Origin: Histoplasma ohiense
Lineage: Eukaryota; Ascomycota; Eurotiomycetes; Onygenales; Ajellomycetaceae
DNA length: 64,000 nucleotides
Direction of reading: 5' to 3'
Assembly (NCBI GenBank): GCA_017607445.1
Contig: JAEVHH010000007.1
Coordinates: 310,001 to 374,000 of the forward strand
Shown here: one piece after another, positions 23,880 to 34,599 of the stretch
Layout: each line of letters opens with the position of its first letter
How positions within the stretch are numbered: the first letter of the stretch is position 1
Made by a program: the position numbers and the translations under genes
The notes under the pieces: generated by a model
Databases searched by the model: none
Told to the model about the DNA's origin: nothing
Seen by the model: the letters and a program-made list of their open reading frames with translations, nothing else

Positions 23880-26000
23880 TCTCAACTTGAGTTAAACTTT
23901 CTCTTCATATCAACTACTGTCAATGAAATTGTCAGAATATCATATGTCATCATTGTCACTGTTGAATACTGACTGCTGATCATTCTCCACAGATCTAAAA
24001 TAGATTTTCCTTTGATATTAACAGAATCATCATATAGATAGCAGTCAAATTCAGTGTTGCAAGAATTTTGTTTGCTCAGATTTTCAGCAGCAATCAACAA
24101 ATGCAAATCCTTAATCAATAAATATTAGTAACAGATTAATATCAATATCTCAGTGAGTATTTTAAAAAACAAAGTTACTAATCAAAGAATCATACTTTAT
24201 TGACTCTTCAATTTGTGTATTATTCTATTCATATTGTTGATAGTTGTTGTTGTAGTATGTCTGAGTTATATCAACATAGATTTGTTGTTCTTCCACCATC
24301 CAATCCTCAGAAGTATATGCATTGATTCAATGAGAGAAATCAAATACAGCAGCAACAGCATAGTAATCAGCAAATGATTGATTGATTCTCATATAATACT
24401 CTGTAAGTTTGTCTTGAGCTCTTTCAATTGCTGCAGAAATAACTCTATTTCTGAATTGCTCTTCTTATACATGAGTCATCTGAGTTTCCAAATGAGTAAA
24501 TAAACTGTTGTATATTCATCAAGAAGCTTGCATCATTGATGTTACTGTAATAGACACAGTCTTTGTTGTTTTGTAAAAGATAAACAACAGTTCAACAACA
24601 TATTTTAACTGTGTTCACTCTGTATCAGAAAGTTTCAGAGCACAAATCTTCTCTCACTCAGAATTTTGAACTCAATGATTCACAGCATCTTTTAGTCAAA
24701 ATGTTTGAACTGTTATCTTATAGATAGAACTCCATCATGTTTGAACATCTTGTATTATATTAAGAGAAGAAACTGAGCTGTGTGTGGCTTGAATATTATG
24801 AAATCATTGTTGTTGTTTGAGAGAAGTACTGATTGCATTGGCAATGTGACAAATCTAAAAAAGATAATGAGATAGTTAGCAAATTGATCAATTTTCACTG
24901 AAGCATTATCAAATATCATTATCTTGTGAAGGATTGATGAGAATGTGATATGAGTAACAATTTCAATATCATTCTCATCAAAACAACTGATCAGTTCTGT
25001 GTTTTCAGATTCAATATTCAGATCTTTAATCAATGCTTGAACAACAAGCTGAATAATATATGTAATACAGAGAATATGTTCATATTTATCATTTCATTTA
25101 TACAATATCAGTTTTTGTTTCAGACTCTGCATCATAATCAAGTTGTTTGCTGCATTGTCTGTTGTGATTGTGAGAAGATCTGATGAAATATCTCAGTAAT
25201 CATTTTTAATGATTGTCATGAGAATATCAGCTATATATTCATCTGTATGACTGCTCTTTAATTGTTCAAAGCCAATCAATTTCTCTTTATAATTTCAATC
25301 CTCATCAATAAAATAACAAACTGCACTCAAAAAGAATAGATTGTTGATGTTTGTTTATATATTCACTGTCAGTGATATCTTCTGTTGTTTCTTCAACAGA
25401 AGTCCAAGTTGTTGCATATCATTGTTGTAATATGTATTCAGAGAAGAGTGGAGACTGAATCAATGAGGAATTTGAATATATGAATTAAGCATTTGAAGTA
25501 AAGTTCAAAATTCCGAGTTTTCAACAGCACACAGTGAAAGATTCAAGAATATATATAGATGTAGAAGTTGTTCTTGAAAGTTGTCTGATGAAAGAGTTGA
25601 AATTGAAAGATTGACATCAGTTTGTTGTTGTTTTCACATGTTTTCCTGCAAAATAGTACATAAGTGTTACCAAATATTGTTACCATTAATGAGAGTAGAT
25701 GATATAAGTATCAGTTCATGAAGAATATTCTGATGTTTTTCTCTAAGCTGTAGACAATCAGCAGATTTCAAATGTTGTATGATTTCTTCTGATTCATATT
25801 CACTTCAGAATGAATGTTTTTGTATGAAGTTGCAATGATTACAGCAGAGAAATGACTCTTCAGTGATCTTCACAGCAACTTGTTGAAAGTTTTTTCATAG
25901 ATCTTCTTGTTGTCTATGCTGGCTTTTTCATAGATTGCATTGTTTTTCATCATCAAGAAAAAAGAAAGTGTGCATTCATCAGGCTTGAAAGAGCTCATTT
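23880..26000 (-). pseudogene. hAT transposase
   Basis: Read on the minus strand, a BED-like zinc finger (C-C-N-H-C near 25840) opens the protein. The RNase H-like core follows: ISLTVNIWT and YFIDEDWN about 25360-25290, and the catalytic T-T-D-N-A-A-N-N at about 25145-25170. C-terminal dimerisation (hATC) is clear: F-D-C-Y-L, K-S-I-L-D-L-W, Q-Y-S-T-V, Y-D-I-L-T-I at about 24060-23895. Such enzymes cut and paste elements with 8-bp target duplications. Frames are broken by TGA/TAA and indels. The closest known fungal relatives would be Restless/Hop-type, by motif order only. Confidence 0.88.
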
Positions 26001-26459
26001 TGTGAGAATTTGTAAACAATATAAATTGTTTGATTCACTCTTATTTCTATAAGATTTTGAATCTTCATTAAAGAAGGTGATGAATTCTCTGATTCAGCAA
26101 TTACTGAAATTGCCATGATGAATATAAATGATGAGAAATTATGTGTGGAATGAATTCTGAGAATAATAAAGTTAAGAAATTTGTTGAGTTTTTTTTTACT
26201 CTCTTTTCATTAACCCACTCTAATTGGTTAGAACACTAGTAGAATATATTTATAAACAACAACAAAATTATGATAAAATAGAAAAGAATGATAATTAAAA
26301 TATTAAAAATATTATTAAGGTTTATAAGTATTGAAAAGTTGATTCATTAGATATATTATCTATCTCTAATATATCACAATTCCACAGTATGAATTTATCA
26401 CCTTTCATTGTTTATCAATACTATATGTAAAGTCACACACACCTTACAGTATACATACA

Positions 26460-26480
26460 CATATATATATATATATATAT
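26460..26480. repeat. (TA)n microsatellite
   Basis: About ten TA units lie inside a gene-free, AT-rich stretch of the large hAT (26000-26640). Nothing else is recognised in this stretch apart from A/T homopolymers near 26618-26640. Confidence 0.85.
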
Positions 26481-26639
26481 CATGAGCATAATATCACTAT
26501 GATAATATATTCTCACAACAAAGAATTGCATAACATAAAATATCAAATAAAAAATTTGTAATCTCTGACAGATAATAATACAATTAATTTAACAAAAATA
26601 TTAAAAAACAAACATGTAAAAAAAAAAAATTTTTTTTAG

Positions 26640-27535
26640 ATTATTTTCTTTTCTTCTTCAACTTTCTTCTTCTTCTTCTTCTTCTTCTTTTTCTCTTTTT
26701 CTTTATTCTTCACAATTCAATTCTTCTCTTTCTTCTTCTTCCTCTTCTTCTTCTTCTCATTCAAGAAAACAACCATCTTAAAACCCTTCTCAGCTACTTT
26801 CTCAGATGAGAAAGAACTCTTCTCTTTTTTCATCAAATTTATTTGAGCTTGAAAGTTCTGCATCTTCTGATCTGCTGTCTCAGATTCTATCTCTGCAGTA
26901 AGCAAATTAGCATGCTCAGAAAGCAATACTATCTTTTCAATATTCTGAATCATTGAGTGTATACAAGATCTAAACAAGGCCTCAATGCTCTGATTCTCTT
27001 CAGAAGCCTGCTAATCAATTAGACAACAGAATTATTATCAAAAAGTGTTATCAATGAATATATTTAAAATACAATCTATCAGCTTGAGCTTCTTTGTCTT
27101 ACAGACAAACACATCTTTAATCTTCTTCTGACAGTATTTTTTCACAGTTGTCATCTTCTCAGCTCTCTCTCTCTTCATCTTGATCTCAAATTATTTTTAT
27201 AAGCACTTCTGATTCCAGCACTGCTGCATGAGCAACTTCACTGCTTTCTTCTTCAACTTCTCACACATTGAGCCATCAGCATCATTCCTTTCATAATATT
27301 AGTCAAATTTCAGCAGAAGCATTACCCAAAATCATTATCAATCTACTTCATTACAGAGTTTTTTCAAGACAATATGATGTGTTTTGTGATCAGTCTCTCC
27401 ACACTTGAAAGATTCTTTCTCTTCTCTCTCAAGATGATGGCAGCACTCATATATCTTGATGATATGCAGAGTCATCAAATGTTCCTTGAAGAGGGAGACA
27501 GACATGTTTTCAGCAGAAGAGAGAGAGAGAAACAC
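26640..27535 (-). pseudogene. Lys-rich coiled-coil gene of the large hAT (unknown)
   Basis: I do not recognise this protein. On the minus strand an open stretch (27535-27338) has a Cys/His group (ECCHH, FKCGE, HKTHH, LC) that could bind zinc. It continues through a basic helical region (27240-27110, SMCEKLKKKAVKLLMQQCW) to a coiled coil with a poly-Lys end (26977-26717). A likely intron is 27011-27102 (GTAAGA donor, CTAATTGATTAG acceptor). The gene lies divergent to the H3-like gene, with about 640 bp between them. In-frame stops occur. It may be a DNA-binding accessory or cargo protein. Confidence 0.5.
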
Positions 27536-28177
27536 ATTCTAATTATGATGATGAAGATTTCTAGAGAAAATAATATATTCTTTTTATAAATTACTATCCA
27601 CACAGAAATGTGATGAGAAGAACAGAGATATATCAAAGAATTCAAGAAGAAAGAAAATCTATTTCTATATATTATAGAAAATTACATATTTCATAGCAAC
27701 ACTGTTTGCATTTTTGTGCTATTTGTTGATATCATATACTGCATGCACTCTGCAAGTTATATTATGGCTGAATGCAGATGAGATGTTTCTTTGTTGCTAT
27801 AGAGATTATTTGTATATACAATCTCTCAGTTTAACATTTATATATGTTTTTCTTTTTCTTTGTTCTTTCTCTCTTCTCTCTCTAACTCATCATAATTCTG
27901 CAGCAGTATGTTAACTATTAAAAGCAATATGAATATCTCAATGTTTTCTGTGAATGAATACTGATTGATTAATTGATTCTATCTAGTAAATCCATCATCA
28001 CAAGTTTCTGTTCTTTTCTCTCTGAAATCTACACATCTATTCTCTGCACTTATTCTCTCTTACTCTCTGATTTCTCTCTTCTCACTTCTCAATTCCTTCT
28101 TCCTCACTTCTCAATTCCTCTTCCCCCCTCCAACAAAAAAAATAGCCTGTGATAAAAGTATCTCTTATCAGAGAACA
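27536..28177. promoter_or_regulatory. Divergent intergenic region between coiled-coil and H3-like genes
   Basis: About 640 bp separate the two divergently oriented gene remnants. It holds CT-rich tracts (about 27850-27890 and 28010-28120), common in fungal promoters, and no coding signal. Its role as a shared promoter is inferred from position only. Confidence 0.35.
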
Positions 28178-28741
28178 ATGCCAACAACTGCTGCTTTCTG
28201 CAAGGCAGTATATGAGCAGTGAGTGATGGAGTGGAAAGCAGTCTGAGCTCATCATTACAAACAGCATCTCAATGCTCACTGTGCTGTGTGAAAGATGCAC
28301 AACCCTCATTCTCATATGAAAAAAGTGGATAAGCAGAGTATGAAATTCAAAGTAATATTTTTTGATAATACTAGATACTGATATGAAAATAGAAGCTATT
28401 CATGAGATTCATTATTATCAGAAGTCTGAGAATCTCATTTTCCTCAAGACTGCATTTGTATATCTTGTCTGAGAGATTGATGAAGAGAAGTATCACTTTC
28501 AGCATTCTGCTCTTGATACTCTTCAAGTTACTGTGGAGACAATGTTGATCACACTTTTTGAGTGTATGATATCATGTGAAAACAGATGTAACAATATCTC
28601 ACTAATCATTTTATAGATGATTTTAAGACTATAATTCATTGTGAGCAGATGACTCTCACTGTGAGAGATATTAGATTGATGATGAAGATCACTGAAGAAT
28701 TGAGTAGTAATTTTTTTGATGATTATAGATTGAATAAATGA
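28178..28741 (+). pseudogene. Histone H3-like gene inside the hAT element
   Basis: The frame from ATG 28178 gives a basic H3-like tail (KQ-L-A-A-R/K-P-KK order, with TGA where Arg is expected). After a 1-nt frame slip near 28373-28383 the core reads H-E-I-x-x-Y-Q-K-S, then L-V-*-E-I, F-Q-x-S-A-L-x-x-L-Q, L-I-T-L-F-E. Removing an intron at 28564-28616 (GTATGA donor, CACTAATC branch, TATAG end) joins L-F-E to Y-D-F-K-T-I-I-H-C-E-Q-M-T-L-T-V-R-D-I-R-L. This aligns without a gap to H3 alpha-2/alpha-3. Loop 1 is three residues short. Arg positions have become His, Tyr, Leu or stop, as the hypermutation predicts. H3 versus CENP-A variant cannot be settled. Confidence 0.82.
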
Positions 28742-29236
28742 GTTTTGTTTATTTTTATTTTTTTTTTTTTCATTATTTTTTTTTTTTGCTGAAGATTTTT
28801 GTTTTTTTTTTTTTATAATATTCTCAGTTGTTGTTTTTGTTTTTGTTTTTTAATTTTCAAAATATCTACAGACATATAATGATATTTCTGTTGTGACATC
28901 AAAAAGATAATGATATTTGGTAACACTCACATCATAATTAGCTACCATTCAGCATAAAGATATATGTATTATGTAATTATGAGTAAGTCATGGTTCTGTT
29001 TGATTTCATTTTGTAAAATGGGACCAAATGGGACTGTGACTCAGAAATCAAGATAAGAACAGTATTCAGAATCTAAATATTTCTCATAAACAGTGAAATG
29101 AAACCAGAGCTATAATACAAACAGTGTAAAGTGACTGATTTGAAAAACAATATATGGAATCAGAATCAAAATATACAAGAATGGGATCAATGCTAAAATT
29201 GATTATGATCTCATACACAGTCACACGGCCAGTCTA
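28742..29236. other. Right subterminal region of the large hAT
   Basis: T-rich tracts (28750-28855) come first. Next are motifs shared with the small hAT: GGTAACACTCAC, AAAATGGGACCAAATGGGAC, GTGTAAAGTGACTGA. The inverted end CGGCCAGTCTA finishes it. No gene is present. Confidence 0.75.
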
Positions 29237-31830
29237 TCTGTAATAAAATTTATAATAATGAATTCAAAAGAATTTGATGATAAGAAGATTATATTCAATT
29301 CTCTATATTATCTGTGCTGTTTTGACTTTACTCTTTGACAAATATCATAAGTGAATATATAATCTTTGATATCTCTGACTAGTTTATATCAATAGTATTT
29401 GTTCTGAATGCTGTCTATGAACTTTTTTATACCAAAGTGACCCCTCTGCAGATTATCATAGTTTGCACTGATAATTTCATCAATGAGTGTCTTTTGTTAA
29501 GAGACATACACACAATCATCAGCATGCAATATATCATTCTCAGAAATTGTTTATAGTATATTTTCAGTGACAGTTATATTCTTTTTTTTTATCTTTTTTC
29601 TTTGCTTAGTAGTAAAAGAATTAATCTTCTGTGTTTTACTCAGAAATAAGATGAAGAATTCAGATATTTCTGTATATACTGAGTTCTCAAGAATAGTCTT
29701 ATTAACTGCAATTCAGAGCATATATTACTCAATGTGCAATGAAGAGAAAGAGTTTATACAAGAGATAAAAGATGTTGATATATGAAATACTTTTCACTCA
29801 TTAAAAGAAATATTTTGTTCATTAGAGATCTGTGCACAGACTATATTAGAAGAAATATTATTTTGAAAAGAAGTATTAGTTTTTCAGTCTAGTCTAACTT
29901 CATATTTCAGCTTCTGTTGCAGAGTAGATAATATAATTTGATTATTATAGATCTCACTGTAGTCTGTATGACAACTGAGCTCATCAGCTGAATTCTTTGA
30001 TTCAGAGTGATGCAGTAATATAAAATTATAAGCAGATAAAGCTTTCACTTATCTGATCTGATATCTGTTCAGTTTCTTAGTTGTCATAAAGTACTGCAGA
30101 TTGATATAATCAGATCAGACTTGAATTGAATACTGACTTCTCTTCAGATAGTGTCTTCAATTTTTAAATACTGCTACAATAGTCAAGAGTTCTTTATCAT
30201 GAGTATTATAACACATTTCCACATCAATCAACTTTCTTAATCAGAAGACAACTGAATGTCAGTGCTCATCATTCTGTAACTGTGACAGAATAGCAGCAAC
30301 TGCAAAAGTGAATGCATCAGATTTGATCTGAATACATCAAGCTGAGTCAAAATGAGCTAATAGAGAAGTATGTATAAAGCACAATTTGAGCTCATCAAAA
30401 GTGTTTTGAGTATTTTCTGTTTATATAAAAATAGCTTTTCTTTCTCTCTTCTTGCTCTCTTTTGTAAGTTTGAATAATGAAGCTGCAATAGAGGAGAAAG
30501 ACTTAATAAATCATCAATAAAAATTAGCAAAACTCAAGAAGAATTGAATCTTTTTAATTAATTTAAATATAGATTATTTCATAATAGTGAAGACTCTGTC
30601 TGACTTCATCTCAACATCATTTGTATCTATAACAAATCTCAGAAATGAGATTTTGTTCACTTTGAATTCATACTTAGAGAGTTTTGCAAATAGATTCACA
30701 CATTTGAAATGTTCTAACATCTTAGTAACATACACTTTATATTTCTGCTTTGAATTGAAGAATATGAGAATGTCATCCAAATAGACAACACAATATATAT
30801 TCAACAAATCAGACAAGATATTGTTAATGTATGCTTGAAATATCACTGAAGCATTAGCTAGTTCAAATGATATAACTATATATTCAAAATATTCATATCT
30901 CATTCTAAAGACTGTCTTTCAATAATCTTTTATCACTATAAGTATGCAGTGATAGACATTTTGAAGATTCAGTTTAGTAAATATTTTGACTTTTGAAAGT
31001 CTATCAAGTAATTCACTTATTAGAGATAGAGAGTATTGATTCTTGATGATGATTCAATTTAATTCTTGATAGTCTACACAAAGATGGAGTTCATCATCTT
31101 TTTTAAAAATAAAAAGAATCAGTGTATCAGCTGAGCTACTGAACAGTTATATTCACTCTTTATCTAATACATTTTTTAAATATTCTCTTAGAGTGACTAA
31201 CTCAGTTTCAGAGAGATTGTATATCAGTATAAATGAAGATTGTACATCAGATTTGAGATCTATACAGTGTTTCATTTCTTCTGATTTTTTCACACTTATA
31301 GCAGCTTCTTCTGAGAAGATATGCATATATGACATGATATAATTGAATAGACTGATTGATCAGTCTGAATACATAGTTGAGAATATATATAAAGCATGCT
31401 TTGAGTCTTTTGAATGTTCTGTAGATAATACTACAAGTATTTCTACTCTAGCTTCTGTGAGAACTTCAGTTAAGATATCTTATTCAGAAATAATTTGAAG
31501 CTGTTATTCATTTTCAGAGCTTCTAAAGAAGAATTGTTCATCTAATCAATCTATAAAAGAATTTATTTGTTTTAATCAAGGAAATTCTAATACAAGATTG
31601 TAGTTCTTCATCTTTATTATATAGAAGAAATGAGATGTCTGCTGTGTATTACTTTTATGATCAGTGACAGTAGTTGCAATGTTATACTCTTCAAAGAAGT
31701 GTATTATGCATTCATCAATTGACTTAATCATTTTGATTTTGTGATGAGCAGCTTCTAGATTGTGATTCTTTGCTCAAAATTCATCAACACAGTTCATTTC
31801 TGATTCAAAGTCTACTAGCACAAGCACTTT
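29237..31830 (-). pseudogene. pol of E3 (protease region, reverse transcriptase, RNase H, integrase start)
   Basis: The strongest part is reverse transcriptase at 30903-30574: M-R-Y-E-Y-F-E-Y, F-Q-A-Y-I-N, then V-V-Y-L-D-D-I-L-I-F with Y-L-D-D at about 30772-30783. The RT start is near 31335-31153, and RNase H about 30330-29980. The integrase zinc motif (Y-D-I-C-Q-R-V-K) lies close to 29330. The last residues before the hAT are F-I-T-D, the start of the integrase core. Stops and small indels occur throughout. Confidence 0.82.
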
Positions 31831-32664
31831 TTGCAGACTCTTAGATGTAGTAAGTTTCACTGTGATAATGAAGCTTAAGATGTTTTTGCATTGACTTTTC
31901 ATATTTATAACTGTTATTGCAAGCTGAATGATATATTTTAAGTATTTTTTGAGTTCTTTGAGTTCTTTGTGTTCTTTGTATCAGATTTTGAGTTGAACTT
32001 GGTGTTTTTGAATTTGTCTTTGAGTCATTTGAAACATGAATCAATGATATGTCCTGGTTGCTTGCAATAACAGCAATATTTTGATTGAGTGAAGTCATTG
32101 AACTTTGTAGTATCATTTCATCTGTGTTTATTTTGTGATCTATTATCAGCATTATTTCTGTTGTTAAAGCTTTGAGTGGGGTTTTTGAAATTTGATTTCT
32201 CTTTAAGCTTTTTCCATCTCTCTGACAGATTCAATTCTGTCATTGCAAGTTTATATAGAGTGACATTATAGCTTAACTCTTTCAATTTGATTGCATATTT
32301 GTTGAATTCTTGATGAATGAAAGATAGAACTTTCATATAGAGATGTGATTTTCAATGATATTCACTATAAAAATACTGTAGACACTCTTCAATTGATTGT
32401 AAATATGAAGTAAATTGTTGAATTGTCTAATCTTTTTATTACTCTGTTTTTCAATACTGTCTATCAGCATCTCAGAAACTTTTATCTGAATCAGTGACTT
32501 GACATTACATTCAACTAACAAATTCTTTTCATGATGACAAAGTCTGTATATTATATGTATGTTGATATCAACATTGTTGCATCTTGATATTGAAATGAGT
32601 GATGGCTTCAATGATCTTTTGATGATTGTATTCATTGTAGTAATCAAGATCACTGACATGAAAA

Positions 32665-33197
32665 TGTGACGGGTTAGCATCTGTTAGTAATTAACTTACA
32701 CAATCAACTCCTCTTCTGCACCCGCTTGTTTCTGGTCACTGTGACCTCATGTAACCCTCGATGTTCTTCCACTCTGTGCTCTGTGCTCATATAGTTTCTA
32801 ACAATTCTTTCATATGCTTTTAATGTTCTTCTGCTCTGTGCTCTGTGCTTGTATAGTCTCTAATGATTCTTCTGTGTAGCTTCTAATGTTCTTCTGCTCT
32901 GTGTTCTGCACTTGTGTAGTCTCTAATGATTCTTCTGTGTAGCTCTCAATGATTCCTCTGCTCCATGCTCTGTGCCTGTGTAGTTTCTAATGATTCTTAC
33001 ATATACCTCTTAATGTTCTTCTACTCCATGCTCCACTGTGAAGTGGCTTCTGATATTCTTTCACTCTGAACTTTCCTCTATAAGAATCCTCTTTGTACAA
33101 TCTTTTCTTCTGATTTCTTTTCTCTTTCTTTCCTTAATCAATTCATAATCTGTAATTAGAATAGTATCAAATTGTTAATCAAAGTACATCTATTACA
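32665..33197 (+). repeat. 5' LTR of A2 (533 bp)
   Basis: It starts TGTGACGGGTTAGCATC and ends ACATCTATTACA. It contains degenerate ~63-bp units built on TTCTTCTG...TAGTCTCTAA. Confidence 0.9.
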
Positions 33198-33549
33198 TTA
33201 CAAATTGATTCTTCTGCATTTAAGATCCAAGTGTCTTGTTATCAGTTCTTACATCCGAGTGCGTCGTTTACAGGCCTGAGTGTCTAGTTGTTACAAGAGA
33301 TCTCTTGTGGGTCTGAGTGCTCTTATCATTAGTTATATAGACTGTTGTGTCTAAGTGTCTGAAACACAATCAACTGTGTTCTACAAGGCCTGAGTGCCTA
33401 TGAACTGTAACACTGTGAATAGTGTTCATGAAGAAACTTGATCAAGCTTAGCACTACAACACTGTGAATAATGTCTGTGAGAGGACTGAGTGTCTACAAG
33501 TATTTCTTTTCTTTTTTTTATATTATTATTACATGTTCTTAAACATCAA

Positions 33550-34564
33550 AATGAACTATGAACAATTCTATGAACATCTGCTGCATCTGAACACAGTGGA
33601 TGATAACTTAGACCTATGAAGCATCCTTCAGCAGCAGATGCTACAGATGACTGAATTGTAATAACAACTTGCTGAGATGAGCACTTTCATGTTCACTGTT
33701 CCTTCTACACCCACACCTCATGAAAAGCCTTCAAGAGAGAAACTCTCAATCCTTGACAAATACAAGAAAGACCTAGCACTCTACCTTGTGTGAAAGTCAA
33801 AAGTGAACATCAAATTGAACATTAATGGATAAGCAATAGACTTGCTATCCAATCAAGCATGGTATATTCATAGCAGATTGAATGATGACACATTAGCAAA
33901 ATTTCAACCCTGAATGAATCATTGTCAGAACCATCAGCATATATCAGAGCTAGTCTTTCAACAACTCAACTCCCTCTTTCTCAATCCTACACTTCAAGCC
34001 AAGATGTTAGACTGGCTTAATCAGACTTGTCAGATGAATGTTGTGTTGACAACTTATCTTTCTGAATTCAATCACAAGCTTCTAGAAGCAGATGAGCAAG
34101 ACTGAAACAACACTGTCAAAATCAACATACTGTTCAAGAATTTGAACTTTCAGTTGCATAACTGAAGTATAGAATGTCTGAAGCTCTCAACATACAGCAA
34201 ATTCTATACTGATCTTTGTCTGTTGAACAACAATCTGTCTCAGTTTCACACATTTTAAAATTGTAGAGAATTCTGCTGAATGAATGTGTACACTTCAAAC
34301 CACTCTGCAGCATCCTCTGTCTCTGAATCAGAATCAATGAACTGAGTTTTACATATGAACACAAGCTGTCTGAGGATCTCTAACATCTCAGAGAAGAATG
34401 CTGTTGATCAAATTGTCAGAGAAGTCTGCATACACTGTAACAAGTCAGAACACTTTGCAAATCAATGTCTGAATGCAATTGCTCTGAGCAAACCCTCCAC
34501 ACACATGAACACTGTGTCATCCACAGACAGACAAGAACAGGGAAAAGATGAGCTCTCACTCTAA
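33550..34564 (+). pseudogene. gag of A2
   Basis: The start MNYEQFYEH corresponds to the A3 gag start (44491). A 1-nt length difference from A3 lies in the first ~360 bp. The knuckle C-I-H-C-N-K-S-E-H-F-A-N-Q-C is at about 34428-34470, and gag ends at TAA 34562. The zinc knuckle binds the genomic RNA in this family. pol follows in the -1 frame relative to the main gag frame. Confidence 0.78.
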
Positions 34565-34599
34565 AATACAGACAAGAGCTCAAGAAGCAGAAAGCTAGC

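Larger units (their letters stand above)
23339..29236 (-). mobile_element. Large hAT transposon carrying three gene remnants
   Basis: The 5898-bp unit has 11-bp inverted ends TAGACTGGCCG and subterminal motifs shared with the non-autonomous element at 10677-12192. It holds a hAT transposase (minus), a Lys-rich coiled-coil gene (minus) and a histone H3-like gene (plus). The 8-bp flanks (CATATTAT, TCTGTAAT) do not match and the two flanking sequences are unrelated, so one end was probably joined by recombination. All genes carry stops. Confidence 0.82.

Noticed and set aside
28352..28374. Second intron in the H3-like gene (GTAATA...CTAG)
   Set aside because: Only 23 nt long, too short for splicing; a 1-nt frame slip explains the frame change better.
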